Source: Cupriavidus sp. BIS7 (GTDB lineage Bacteria > Pseudomonadota > Gammaproteobacteria > Burkholderiales > Burkholderiaceae). From it: a stretch of DNA of 64,000 bases. Numbering within the stretch: the stretch's first letter is position 1; every line of letters begins with the position of its first letter. The position numbers and the translations under genes are program-made. Positions 50,540 to 60,060 of the stretch are shown here, piece by piece. Location: contig NZ_ALOU01000010.1 of NCBI RefSeq assembly GCF_000292345.1, positions 149,798 through 213,797 of the forward strand. Reading direction: 5' to 3'. The notes under the pieces were generated by a model, which saw only the letters and a list, made by a program, of their open reading frames with translations, was not told the origin of the DNA and ran no database searches.

Positions 50540-51353
50540 GTGTCCGATATGTGAAACTGCAATTTGCTAGCGCCAACTGAGACTGAGAACGGTCAGGTGC
50601 CACGGTGGCCGAAGCTTCGCCATCTCGCGCATGCCTAGCACTGCCCCTCCTTGGCCTTGCCGGGCCGGCAGAACGACTCATTGCCGTACTGGTCGACACG
50701 ACAGTTGCCTATCTTCGCCAGCTCAGTATGACAGCCCGGGGCACCTTCCGACTCGTCATCTGGGTACGGCGCAACAACGCAACCGCAGGCCCATCGATGC
50801 ACCTGGAGAATGTCCACTGAAAAAAACCACGCTATCGTGCGTGTGGCCGAGCGAGTCCAGCATCCCGAATGGGATTAACGCCCGCTTAAGGACCCCGGCG
50901 CAGCCAGCCCGCGAAGAAATTCTTAATTGAGTTATTTATGCGCCCGCTGAAAAGCGTCCAAATACACGGGAAAAAGAGGCCAGGCGAGAACGACGTCTTG
51001 CCCGGCCAGAGTAGTCGCCGGAGCGGGATCACAGCGAACGAAGATCATCGGACGCCGGCACCGAAACTTTAGCCGCGTTATATAAAAAAGCCACCGGGCA
51101 AGCCGGCGGCATCCTAATGTCTGAAAGGAGTCGGCCCAGAGAACCGCCTCGGTCAAATTGTAGGAACATCATGTCCACATAGCCAAGAACCAAGGCCGGC
51201 ACGGTGCAACCTGCGCCATGACCCACTAGTCGCGAAGACGAATTGCACAACCATCCAGCAATCCGAGATCTCAAGGAGATGGTGATGAAATCAGTCCGGA
51301 GACTTTGTGTTACCCGTGCCACTGCCCTGGTCGCAGTGACAGGTACCATCACG
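50540..51353. other. Intergenic region with minus-strand terminator
   Basis: Overlapping short frames on both strands are not convincing. A good minus-strand terminator lies at 51084-51110, implying transcription from the right. Confidence 0.4.
51084..51110 (-). terminator. Rho-independent terminator
   Basis: Read on the minus strand, GCCGCCGG and CCGGTGGC form a stem around a short loop, followed directly by six Ts. It probably ends the transcript of the small gene at 51354. Confidence 0.75.
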
Positions 51354-51563
51354 TCAATGGAATGACGTGCAACGCAAGCAATAGTCGAGTGCGGAATCAA
51401 AGTCCTTCTTCTTTTGCTCCAATCGCAGGCCAGTCGGTGTACGTCGGTAGACGTGAAACCATTGAGCATCGGACTGCGATGCGATCATCTCCCGGGAGGC
51501 GATGGAACGCATGGCATAAATGTGCAACCTCCCCACAATGGCAGTAAAACCTTTCAATGGCAT
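51354..51563 (-). CDS. Small hypothetical protein (69 aa)
   Basis: The ATG at 51563 has GGGGAG at good spacing. The protein ends with a basic, charged region (FHVYRRTPTGLRLEQKKKDF). A terminator about 245 bases downstream supports a minus-strand transcript. No family is recognised. Confidence 0.4.
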   Translation of the reverse strand: MPLKGFTAIVGRLHIYAMRSIASREMIASQSDAQWFHVYRRTPTGLRLEQKKKDFDSALDYCLRCTSFH

Positions 51564-51796
51564 AGCAAACTCCCCTTGGAAGCCGACGCCGCCCGGCGCC
51601 GGCTTGCGCCGACTGCATCAGTCGGCATGTTTAGCGTGCAGGCGTGGACTGGTGCCCATCTGTGCCATGCTTTCGCGCAACCGCAGAAATCCGGGAGGGT
51701 CGCGTGGCACAGCGCCCGGTTGAAACGGGTGGCTCCATCCTCTCCAGCACACCGATGCAAACACCGTTGCGCACGCCGCAGACCGTGCGCGAACGA

Positions 51797-51890
51797 TCAC
51801 GAAGCCAGCCACGCGCCCAACGCACGTAGGCTGTCCTCATTCAGTTCGCCCGCTGCGGCGGCAAGCTCCTGTTCGGCCTGGCGCTGTTTG
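51797..51890 (-). pseudogene. Fragment: C-terminal tail of a TolC-like gene
   Basis: The last residues read ELAAAAGELNEDSLRALGAWLAS before a stop. That is very close to the tail at 63830 (RLAAAAGELSEETLRSLNAW). Upstream sequence does not continue as TolC, so only the end of a second copy remains. Confidence 0.5.
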
Positions 51891-52236
51891 GCGGCTGTCT
51901 CGCGCTCTCGCGAGTCAATACCGCCGCCGGCGCAGATCGGGATGACCGGCAATGACGGTGCGCACCGGACGCACTTCCTCGTGCTGAGACCGTTCGGCCG
52001 GGGAACAGGCGGTAGGGCCGCGATCAGTGTGAGGGCTGGGGTTTTAGGGTTTAGGGTCAATTCGGCCTTCCTTTCAGATCCGCTGCGGGGCGGCCGTTGT
52101 AAAACTCCGGCCGCCATTGCCAATCTGCCAAATGTGCGTTGGTCCCCGTACCGCCCGCCTTTCCTGAGGGGCGGTCCAGTGACTCAGAACTACGTCATTG
52201 GTATCGACCGAGAAACTATATCTAATAATAATCTTC

Positions 52237-52250
52237 GTGTCATCATGACG
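52237..52250. repeat. 14-bp repeat flanking pqiA, left copy
   Basis: GTGTCATCATGACG, identical to 53047-53060. It contains the dyad GTCAT-C-ATGAC, so it may be a regulator site rather than a recombination scar. Confidence 0.5.
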
Positions 52251-52256
52251 TGTGAT

Positions 52257-52930
52257 TTATTCTGTAGAAGAGCGCGATTCGCACTGATCCCCCGATGGCG
52301 TTAGCAAGGCAGCGAGGAACGGAGGCTCAGGTCGGAATGTGCGCGGATCGAAGGACAGGATGGTGGCAAGCACGACAACAAGGGCGCCGAACGTCCACAG
52401 GGCGGCGCCGGGCAGCACCTGCGCGATGGTGGACAGCTTCACCACCGTGACCAGCACGCCGATCATGAACACTTCGATCATGCCCCACGGCCGCGTCTGG
52501 CGAATGCCGCGCACGATGCAATCGAAACCGGGTGGTCTGCGGTGTTGCGCCATCGGCACGAGCAGGTAGCACATCATGAGTAGCTCCGCCAGCGGAAGCA
52601 GGATCGTCGTGGCGAAGACGAGCACCGCCACCAGCGCCATGTCATCCGCATACAGTGCCTGTACAGCGCCCCATAGCGTGGTCTCCATGCGCGATCCCTT
52701 GAGTTCCATGACGACGATCGGGTACGTGTTCGAGATCAGAAACAGGATCAGGGCGGTCACCACGAGCGGCAGCAGGCGACGATAGGCACGCGAACTGTCG
52801 CGATAGAGCGCGCCACCGCAGCGTAGGCAGCGGCACGTTCGCCCGGTTTCAGTGCCACACGTGTATGGAGTGCGTCGCAATGCTCGTATGCGACCAGCCG
52901 TTGTAGATCTTTCGGCGGAACTGGCGGCAA
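52257..52930 (-). pseudogene. pqiA: PqiA-family membrane protein, frameshifted
   Basis: The main frame (to 52880) encodes the PqiA core with transmembrane segments (LLPLVVTALILFLISNTYPI and others) and the second zinc-ribbon half CRCLRCGGALYRD. The first half (RLVAYEHCDALHTRV, then LKPGERA) lies one base out of frame upstream, so a single base is missing near 52826. The likely original start is a TTG at 52930. PqiA proteins take part in lipid transport and membrane stress together with MCE-domain partners, none of which is adjacent. Confidence 0.7.
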
Positions 52931-53046
52931 GAAATGGTTTCGTGCACGCCGTGTCTAGGGATGGTTGTCGGCCTCGTTACACGAGAAAAGCAGTCTTGCG
53001 CATCAACCTCTTCCACGATCTCAAGAATCCCTACAAACTGACTTGT

Positions 53047-53060
53047 GTGTCATCATGACG
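53047..53060. repeat. 14-bp repeat flanking pqiA, right copy
   Basis: GTGTCATCATGACG, identical to 52237-52250. It lies between the broken pqiA and the DUF3141 gene, about 95 bases upstream of the latter's start, so it may be an operator for either. Confidence 0.5.
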
Positions 53061-53154
53061 CCTAGTATAGTAATACCCGAATCGTAATCCTTCCGCGAAC
53101 TCAGCCACAAGACGCGAGGCACCGGCGCGGACTCTTTGAGGAGGCTAATGCGGT

Positions 53155-55431
53155 ATGCATCAGTTGAGCCTGACATCCGATCCGCAGAGTGATCCCACTA
53201 CGGCTTTGCCCTACGCATTTCCGCCGGGAAAAAACGCGGGCGCCGAATACGCAATCGATGCGTGGCAGCGCAGTGTGCTGTTCGCCGACGTGATGCGAGA
53301 GCGCGGCAACCAATACGAGGCGCACTTGCATGAGCGCACACCCAATGTGCTCGATTTCGCCGCCGAGTTGATCCTGGATGGGCGCACCTTGCCGCGTCCG
53401 GTCAGCTACGGCCTCGTGCGCATCATTTCGCCTGACGATCTGCAACCCGACCGCAATGCGACTGAAACGCACGACGTGGGTCATCTTCGGCCGTTCGTCG
53501 TGTTCGACCCCCGCGCGGGACACGGGCCGGGCATTGGCGGCTTCAAACGCGACAGTGAAATCGGCGCCGCGTTGCGAGCGGGACATCCGTGCTATTTCGT
53601 CGGCTTCCTTCCCGACCCCGTACCCGGTCAGACAGTCGAAGATGTCATGCATGCCGAAGCGGCGTTCCTTGAGAAAGTCATCGAGCTGCATCCAGATAGC
53701 CCTGGAAAGCCCGCCGTAGTCGGCAATTGCCAGGCGGGCTGGCAGGTACTGATGACAGCCGCGATGCGACCTGACCTGTTCGGGCCGATCATCGTCGCGG
53801 GCGCGCCCGTTTCATATTGGGCAGGCTGGCGCGGCAAGAATCCGATGCGCTATTCCGGAGGTTTGCTCGGCGGTTCATGGCTGACCGCGCTAACGGGCGA
53901 TCTCGGCAACGGCCGTTTCGACGGCGCGTGGCTCGTGCAGAACTTCGAGAACCTCAACCCGGCCAACACACTCTGGCAAAAGTACAACAACCTGTATGCG
54001 AATATCGATACGGAAGCGCCACGGTATTTAGGCTTCGAAAAATACTGGGGCGGCCACGTGTTCCTCAACGCCGCAGAGATGCAATACATCGTCGACAACC
54101 TGTTCGTCGGCAATCGGCTCGCGAGCGGCGATATCGTTATGTCGGATGGCGTGCGTCTCAACCTGCGCAACATCCGCTCGCCGATTGTCGTGTTCTGCTC
54201 GTACGGTGACAACATCACTCCGCCACCCCAGGCGCTTGGCTGGATTACTGACCTGTATCGCGACGACGAAGACCTCCTCGGGAACGACCAGACCATCGTC
54301 TACGCAACACATGACAACATCGGCCATCTCGGCATCTTCGTGTCGAGCAGTACGGGCCGAAAGGAGCATCGTGAATTCGTGTGCAACATCGATCTCATCG
54401 ACATGTTGCCGCCCGGCCTGTATGAAGCGCACATGGGGGCGAAGACCGAAGCGACGCCGCATGCTGACCTCGTCGAAGGCGATCACGTGTTGTCGATCTC
54501 GCCGCGCAGCATCGATGATGTGCGGGCTATCGTGCAGCCAAACGCGGAAAGCGATCGTCGTTTCGCAACAGCAGCCTATGTGTCCAATTTCAATCTCAGC
54601 CTCTATCGCAGCTGTGTACAACCGTGGCTACGCATGTGCGTAACGCCGTGGAGCGCAGATCTCGCGAGCAAATTTCATCCACTGCGGATTCCCTACGAGT
54701 CTTGGTCGGACCGCCACCCGTTCGCATCGAGCGTCGCCCAGGCTGCGCAACACGTGAGAGAGTCGCGCAAAGCCGCCCCTGCCGATAATCCGTTTTGGCA
54801 GATGCAAAGCGCAGCATCGGACTCGATCGAGGCGTCGCTGAATTGCTATCGCGACATACGTGATGCGGCGGTTGAACAGCTGTTCGAAGCCATCTATGGC
54901 GCCCCCTGGCTGCAGGCTCTCGCCGGGCTTCCCCCACAACGCGACGACGGCCGATCCGACGTATCCGAGGAATCCGGCGATGCCGACGATCGTCACGCAG
55001 CGATCGCCGCAGAAAACGAACGGCTTCGCCATAGCATGACAAGGGGTGGCCTCATCGAAGCGAGTGCGCGCGCGCTGCTCTTTGTGCGTCGTACGCACCG
55101 CGAAGCTGATGAACGCGGCTTCAATCTCGCGCGCGCTATGCTCGGCACGCTGTCCGATCGCGGCATCCTTTCATTCAAAGAGGTTGTTCGCGAGCAAGCC
55201 AAGCTGCTGCGCCTTGACGCCGATTCCGCAATCGATGCAATACCCGACATGCTGTCCGGCGCGCCGCCCGCGGAGGTCCGTAACGCCGCACGCGACATCG
55301 AAAAGCTCAGCACCACGCTGCCGCTCGACGAACACGAACGCGCCGATCTGGAGCGCGTTCTGACCATCTTTGAGTCGGCAGCGAAGACGAAATCGGCGCC
55401 GCGTGGCAACGCCCGCCAGCAGGTCAAGTAA
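53155..55431 (+). CDS. DUF3141 protein, PHA-synthase-like alpha/beta hydrolase
   Basis: A 758-residue protein. Residues 20-400 form a polyhydroxyalkanoate-synthase-like alpha/beta-hydrolase domain with the nucleophile elbow GNCQAGW, Cys replacing Ser as in PhaC. The likely acid is in YGDNITPP and the histidine in HDNIGHLG. The C-terminal 300 residues are mostly helical with no clear family. Such proteins lie with phosphotransacetylase and acetate kinase in Burkholderiales stress or low-oxygen loci. It may bind or process hydroxyacyl-CoA rather than make polymer. GAGGAGG lies upstream of the ATG. Confidence 0.85.
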   Translation: MHQLSLTSDPQSDPTTALPYAFPPGKNAGAEYAIDAWQRSVLFADVMRERGNQYEAHLHERTPNVLDFAAELILDGRTLPRPVSYGLVRIISPDDLQPDRNATETHDVGHLRPFVVFDPRAGHGPGIGGFKRDSEIGAALRAGHPCYFVGFLPDPVPGQTVEDVMHAEAAFLEKVIELHPDSPGKPAVVGNCQAGWQVLMTAAMRPDLFGPIIVAGAPVSYWAGWRGKNPMRYSGGLLGGSWLTALTGDLGNGRFDGAWLVQNFENLNPANTLWQKYNNLYANIDTEAPRYLGFEKYWGGHVFLNAAEMQYIVDNLFVGNRLASGDIVMSDGVRLNLRNIRSPIVVFCSYGDNITPPPQALGWITDLYRDDEDLLGNDQTIVYATHDNIGHLGIFVSSSTGRKEHREFVCNIDLIDMLPPGLYEAHMGAKTEATPHADLVEGDHVLSISPRSIDDVRAIVQPNAESDRRFATAAYVSNFNLSLYRSCVQPWLRMCVTPWSADLASKFHPLRIPYESWSDRHPFASSVAQAAQHVRESRKAAPADNPFWQMQSAASDSIEASLNCYRDIRDAAVEQLFEAIYGAPWLQALAGLPPQRDDGRSDVSEESGDADDRHAAIAAENERLRHSMTRGGLIEASARALLFVRRTHREADERGFNLARAMLGTLSDRGILSFKEVVREQAKLLRLDADSAIDAIPDMLSGAPPAEVRNAARDIEKLSTTLPLDEHERADLERVLTIFESAAKTKSAPRGNARQQVK

Positions 55432-55509
55432 CGGCGCGTGTCATCACGCGTGGCCCGGGGTTGATCGCTGTCTGGCCCCGGGAAGATTTGCCAATAGAGG
55501 GCACACGAC

Positions 55510-56451
55510 ATGGAACACAAACGCGAAAAATATGAGCGGCTGATCGCTTTCGCGACAACGCTACCGCCATTGCCAACCGCCGTTGCGCACCCATGCGATC
55601 ACGACTCCCTGTCTTCAGTGATCGAAGCCGCGCGCCTCCATCTGATTGCGCCGATACTGGTGGCGCCGCGCGCCAAACTCGAGGCGGCTGCGCGGGAAGG
55701 CAACCTTGGCCTCGGCGATCTGCCCATCGTCGACGTGCCACACAGTCACGCAGCGGCAGAAGTCGCCGTACAACTCGTGCATGAAGGCAAGGCGCAAGCA
55801 CTGATGAAAGGTTCTCTGCACACGGACGAACTGATGGCAGCGGTCGTCGCGCGAGGCACCGGGCTGCGCACCGAACGGCGCGTCAGCCATTGCTTCGTGA
55901 TGGACGTGCCCGGCCAGGCCGACGCGTTGATCATCACCGACGCAGCTGTGAACATCTCGCCGACACTCGATGAAAAACGTGACATCGTGCAGAACGCCAT
56001 CGACCTCGCCCAGGCATTGCAATTTCCGTCCGCGCGGGTGGCGATCCTGTCGGCGATGGAAACTGTTAACTCCAAGGTGCCGTCGACACTCGACGCCGCC
56101 GCATTGTGCAAAATGGCCGACCGCCAGCAGATCACTGGTGGGATACTCGACGGCCCGCTCGCCCTCGATAATGCGATCAGCGAAGAGGCCGCGAAGACAA
56201 AAGGTATTTCATCGCCAGTGGCCGGGCATGCCAACGTGCTCGTCGTACCGAACCTCGAAGCCGGCAATCTGCTCGCCAAGAGCCTGTCATTTCTCGCCGG
56301 TGCAGATGCCGCCGGCATCGTGCTTGGCGCGAGGGTTCCCATCATTCTCACCAGCCGTGCCGACTCGGTGATCACACGGCTTGCGTCGTGCGCGGTCGCT
56401 TCGCTCGTCGCACTTTCGCGGCGCGCGAAGCCCTCGGCCGCCATCGCCTAG
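55510..56451 (+). CDS. pta: Phosphate acetyl/butyryltransferase
   Basis: A 313-residue PTA/PTB-family enzyme (AHPCDHDSLSSVIEAARL, ALMKGSLHTDELM, ILSAMETVNSKVPSTLDAA in part, and VPNLEAGNLLAKSL). It moves an acyl group between CoA and phosphate. It is the short form without an N-terminal MaoC or DRTGG domain. With the acetate kinase 11 bases downstream it makes ATP from acetyl-CoA by substrate-level phosphorylation, useful when respiration is limited. Confidence 0.93.
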   Translation: MEHKREKYERLIAFATTLPPLPTAVAHPCDHDSLSSVIEAARLHLIAPILVAPRAKLEAAAREGNLGLGDLPIVDVPHSHAAAEVAVQLVHEGKAQALMKGSLHTDELMAAVVARGTGLRTERRVSHCFVMDVPGQADALIITDAAVNISPTLDEKRDIVQNAIDLAQALQFPSARVAILSAMETVNSKVPSTLDAAALCKMADRQQITGGILDGPLALDNAISEEAAKTKGISSPVAGHANVLVVPNLEAGNLLAKSLSFLAGADAAGIVLGARVPIILTSRADSVITRLASCAVASLVALSRRAKPSAAIA

Positions 56452-56462
56452 AGGGTTCACGC

Positions 56463-57641
56463 ATGGACGTCATTCTGGTCATCAATGCGGGGTCATCCAG
56501 CATCAAGTTTCATGCGTTCGCGGCGAGCGACGGCGCGCTTGACCCAATCGCCAGCGGCAAGCTCGAGGAGATCTACACCAACGCACGCTTTCAGGTCAAA
56601 CGGCAAAGCGGCGAGATCATCGACAACAAGCGCTGGCCGGAGGGCGAACGTCTCGGCCATGACAAGGCGATCGCATTCCTGCTGGAATGGCTACGTGGAC
56701 ACGCAGGCGACGCCAGGCTGCTAGCCGTCGGCCATCGCGTCGTGCACGGTGGCGAACGCTATTCGGCGCCCGTACGTGTCGACGCGAAGGTGATGGCCGA
56801 GCTGGAGGCGCTCATTCCCCTCGCGCCGCTGCATCAGCCGCATAACCTCGCGGCGATTCGGTCGATCCAGGCGAGCAACCCGTTGGTACCGCAAATCGCG
56901 TGCTTCGACACAGCGTTCCACCATACCCAGCCCGACGTGGCGACCCGCTTCGCACTGCCACCCGAGATCACCCGGCGCGGAGTTCGGCGCTACGGGTTTC
57001 ATGGTCTCTCCTATGAGTACGTCGCAAGTGTCTTGCCGCAATACGACGAGCGCGCCGCGTATGGCAGGACAGTGGTGCTGCATCTCGGCAATGGCGCGAG
57101 TATGACGGCGCTGGATCACGGCAAGAGTGTCGCCAGTACGATGGGCTTCACCGCCGTCGAAGGGCTCGTCATGGGCACGCGCTCGGGAAGCCTCGATCCG
57201 GGCGTGGTGCTGTGGATGATGGAAGAGGCCAAAATGGATGCCCGCGAGATCGAAACACTGCTTTACAAGCGCTCTGGGTTGCTTGGCGTCTCCGGCATTT
57301 CGAGCGACATGCGCACGCTGCTCACGAGCGATGCGCCCGCTGCGGCCGTTGCCGTCGACCTCTTCTGCTATCGGATCTCACGCGAAATCGGTTCGCTCAC
57401 GGCCGCGCTCGGCGGCCTCGATGCGATCGTCTTCACGGCGGGTATCGGCGAATATGCGGCCCCCGTGCGCGAGCGCGTGTGTCGTGCGGCTGCATGGCTT
57501 GGCGTCTCGCTCGACCCGCAGGCGAATGCGAAGCACGGACCGCGCATTAGCGATCCGCAAAGCGCTGTCGATGTCTGGGTCATCCCGACCAACGAAGAAC
57601 TGATGATTGCCCGGCACGTACTGCATCGGCTGGAGGAGTAA
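56463..57641 (+). CDS. ackA: Acetate kinase
   Basis: A 392-residue ASKHA-fold kinase starting at 56463 (MDVILVINAGSSSIKFHAF). It has GHRVVHGGERY, FDTAFHHTQP, YGFHGLSYEYV, the glycine-rich HLGNGASMTA and FTAGIGEYAAPVR. It converts acetyl phosphate and ADP to acetate and ATP. The preceding gene encodes its partner phosphotransacetylase, and fabI follows two bases later. Confidence 0.95.
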   Translation: MDVILVINAGSSSIKFHAFAASDGALDPIASGKLEEIYTNARFQVKRQSGEIIDNKRWPEGERLGHDKAIAFLLEWLRGHAGDARLLAVGHRVVHGGERYSAPVRVDAKVMAELEALIPLAPLHQPHNLAAIRSIQASNPLVPQIACFDTAFHHTQPDVATRFALPPEITRRGVRRYGFHGLSYEYVASVLPQYDERAAYGRTVVLHLGNGASMTALDHGKSVASTMGFTAVEGLVMGTRSGSLDPGVVLWMMEEAKMDAREIETLLYKRSGLLGVSGISSDMRTLLTSDAPAAAVAVDLFCYRISREIGSLTAALGGLDAIVFTAGIGEYAAPVRERVCRAAAWLGVSLDPQANAKHGPRISDPQSAVDVWVIPTNEELMIARHVLHRLEE

Positions 57642-57643
57642 GC

Positions 57644-58426
57644 ATGGACAAGCTTTCCGCGCAGCCGTTCGCGGGCCGCAAGGTTTTAATCGTCGGCATC
57701 GCAAACGAGCATTCGATCGCTTATGGATGTGCACGGGCATTCCGCGAACTTGGTGCAGAAATCGCCGTCACGTATCTGAACGAAAAGGCAAAGACTTACG
57801 TTGAACCGCTCGCACGAGAATTGGGGGCTTCGATTGTCTTGACGCTCGATGTATCGAAACCTGGGGAGTTCGAGGCCGTCTTCGATTCGATTCGCGACAC
57901 TTGGGGACGGCTCGACGTCGCCATTCATTCAATCGCGTTCGCGCCGAAGAACGATCTGCAAGGCGGTCTCTTGAACAGTTCGGCGGAAGGCTTCGCGCAA
58001 GCCATGGACATTTCGTGTCACTCGTTCATCCGTATGGCGCGTCTCGCCGCACCTTTGATGGATGAAGGCGGCTCCCTGTTTGCTATGAGCTACCTCGGTG
58101 CGACTCGCGTCGTACCAAATTACGACCTGATGGGCCCAGTGAAGGCGGCGCTCGAAGCCACCTGCCGATATCTTGCGCACGAACTCGGCCCGAAGCGCAT
58201 CCGCGTCCATCCGATCTCACCTGGGCCGTTGAAGACGCGGGCTGCGTCTGGCCTGAGGGACTTCGATCTCCTGCTGAGCGAAGCGGCTGCGAAAGCACCC
58301 ATCGGCGAACTGGTCGACATCATGGACGTCGGCTACACCTGCGCGTTTCTGGCGACACCCTACGCGCGGCGGATGACGGCCAACACTATCTTCGTCGATG
58401 GTGGCGTCAGCATCATGAACGACTAA
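57644..58426 (+). CDS. fabI: FabI-type enoyl-ACP reductase (NADH)
   Basis: A 260-residue SDR protein with the FabI nucleotide pattern GIANEHSIAYGCARAF, SYLGATRVVPNYDLMGPVKAALEA in part (catalytic Tyr-x6-Lys) and RVHPISPGPLKTRAASGL. It reduces enoyl-ACP in fatty-acid elongation. It is an accessory copy in the acetate operon, probably not the housekeeping enzyme. It starts two bases after ackA, so translation is coupled. Confidence 0.92.
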   Translation: MDKLSAQPFAGRKVLIVGIANEHSIAYGCARAFRELGAEIAVTYLNEKAKTYVEPLARELGASIVLTLDVSKPGEFEAVFDSIRDTWGRLDVAIHSIAFAPKNDLQGGLLNSSAEGFAQAMDISCHSFIRMARLAAPLMDEGGSLFAMSYLGATRVVPNYDLMGPVKAALEATCRYLAHELGPKRIRVHPISPGPLKTRAASGLRDFDLLLSEAAAKAPIGELVDIMDVGYTCAFLATPYARRMTANTIFVDGGVSIMND

Positions 58427-58450
58427 CCTATTCATTGAGCGGGCGCCATC

Positions 58451-58756
58451 ATGAAGCTACTGATTATCGGACTGCCTCCGAGAGCTACGATCAAGGATCT
58501 GCGCACCCTCGTATTTCGCTATTCGCAAGCGACCTGCCGCGACATCCAGTTGATCGGCGAGAGCGACGACCACCCGGCCGCGCTGGTGGACATCGAGGGC
58601 GCGACCTGGATGACGATGAACAACATACGCCAACGCCTGCATGGAATGTACTGGCACCGCTGCCGCCTCGGCGCGCACATCCTTTCGTTCTGGGATGTGC
58701 GCAACGCGGCTGAGGCGAAATGTCAGACGCGGACTACTCTGCCCGGTAAGGGCTAA
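58451..58756 (+). CDS. Small RNA-recognition-motif-like protein
   Basis: A 101-residue protein with the beta-alpha-beta pattern of an RRM-like fold (KLLIIGLPPRATIKDLRTLV, then AALVDIEGATWMTMNNIRQRL). The aromatic RNP residues are not well conserved. It starts 24 bases after fabI and is probably the last gene of the operon. Similar small proteins lie in related Burkholderiales loci. RNA binding is a guess from fold pattern. Confidence 0.6.
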   Translation: MKLLIIGLPPRATIKDLRTLVFRYSQATCRDIQLIGESDDHPAALVDIEGATWMTMNNIRQRLHGMYWHRCRLGAHILSFWDVRNAAEAKCQTRTTLPGKG

Positions 58757-58877
58757 CGATGTTTGCGAAATCGCAACGGCACCCGACGGCGGCGACTGCT
58801 GGAGAACCACTGCCCATAGTCGGCTTGTGGCGGAGCTTCGGACATTCCGATCGAAAATAGGTGATCGGCTCCCATTG

Positions 58878-59128
58878 TTAAGAGACTGTTTCAAAAAGAC
58901 GGCTCAGCGCGCCTGAAGATGTTCCAGCAGGCAGAGAGCGGCCGCGTTTGAGGAAGGCGTCATAAATGTGAGCCCGACGTTCGAAGCGAATGCGAAGACG
59001 ACGGAAGTAGTGAAGCCACGCATGAGCACGTTCGACAACGCAGCGGAATTTACCCAGATCACTGCCATGTTCTGTCCGGCGCTTGGTGACCACCGGTTTG
59101 ATGCCGCGGTGAGGACCTACCCCATGTC
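58878..59128 (-). pseudogene. IS5-family transposase fragment (C-terminus)
   Basis: The minus-strand frame reads GIKPVVTKRRTEHGSDLGKF then CVVERAHAWLHYFRRLRIRFE, the conserved C-terminal signature of IS5-group transposases, including the catalytic Glu of the DDE motif. The rest of the gene is absent to the right. The left edge (GAGACTGTTTCAAAA near 58881) looks like the terminal repeat of such an element. Confidence 0.8.
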
Positions 59129-59287
59129 AGTGGTTCTGGTCACTCACCCTGCGCGTAATCAGGCTGCTGGGAAGGAACCCTGCTCGCAGCTTGGATGTCT
59201 CTGCACTTTCCGCATCAAAGGCTATGGAGTGCAACACACAAAATGCTGGGTGGGGCCTCAGCATTCTCTCGATCAACAGGACCGCTC

Positions 59288-59629
59288 ATGTTTTCAGTGT
59301 CATCGACCCAACTACGGATATTCGCAGTGGCGTTCCTATTGCTGGAGGCTCCAGCAATAGGCGCTACCGCTCCGCAGACAAGCAGTCAATCGCAGAATTT
59401 GAGTACCAAGCATGGCTTCAGTGACGGCAACAGCGCCGGGACGGAGCTGAAAACTGGGCCTCTTTCGCAGTTGTGCGCCGCCGACACGCAGCCAAATATG
59501 ACTCACCAGGGGCTGCCATCAAATGGCTCGGATTCCTACCCCTACATCCTCGCGCCATACATTCAGGTGCCGGCCGTTGCGCCGCCCCCCCGGCCCACGA
59601 CGCTTCCTCGACCCGCGCCACATCCATAG
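59288..59629 (+). CDS. Small secreted proline-rich protein
   Basis: From ATG 59288 the 113-residue protein has a signal peptide (STQLRIFAVAFLLLEAPAIGA) and a polar mature part ending in a proline-rich tail (VPAVAPPPRPTTLPRPAP). It may sit in the periplasm or cell envelope. No family is recognised. Confidence 0.5.
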   Translation: MFSVSSTQLRIFAVAFLLLEAPAIGATAPQTSSQSQNLSTKHGFSDGNSAGTELKTGPLSQLCAADTQPNMTHQGLPSNGSDSYPYILAPYIQVPAVAPPPRPTTLPRPAPHP

Positions 59630-59847
59630 CAAGTCGGGTGACAGCGTCCAAACCAGTTCCCATGCCCGTATCCATTCTGAAGCAGATCTCCTCTTTTCGC
59701 TTCTGGGATGTATGCCCTTAAGAATCGACTAGTCGAGAGGTGGCATGCTTCGCGTCACCGCCAAAATCAACCCTTGCCGAGCTCTTCCTCGTGGTGGCTG
59801 CACATCGAGCGGTGTGCCGTCCTTTTGTAAATGCCAGAATAGCAGTC

Positions 59848-60060
59848 ATGACATCAGCACAAAATCGGCCGCCTGATCGCGCTGACGATTTTCAAATTCG
59901 CCGAGCTCAAGCCCTTTGCTCGGGATCTCCTGCCTTGCAGGCAGGCCTGGAAGAATTTCTGAGTACTGCGCCAAGCCACGCTCAGATGGCCGATTACCTG
60001 AAGCAACTGAAGGCGGGTATCGCCGCCAGCTTGGCTGCCACGATAGTCGGCAGATTCTGA
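59848..60060 (+). CDS. Small hypothetical protein (70 aa)
   Basis: From ATG 59848 the protein is mostly helical (DDFQIRRAQALCSGSPALQA, then MADYLKQLKAGIAASLA). An earlier in-frame start at 59740 is less likely. No family is recognised. Confidence 0.4.
   Translation: MTSAQNRPPDRADDFQIRRAQALCSGSPALQAGLEEFLSTAPSHAQMADYLKQLKAGIAASLAATIVGRF

Larger units (their letters stand above)
51564..52256. other. Intergenic region with gene debris
   Basis: No intact gene is supported. It holds the tail fragment of a TolC-like gene at 51797 and one of two 14-bp repeats that flank pqiA. Confidence 0.45.

Noticed and set aside
51029..51469. 146-codon minus-strand frame
   Set aside because: It overlaps the terminator at 51084 and the better supported small gene at 51354, and has no coding signature.
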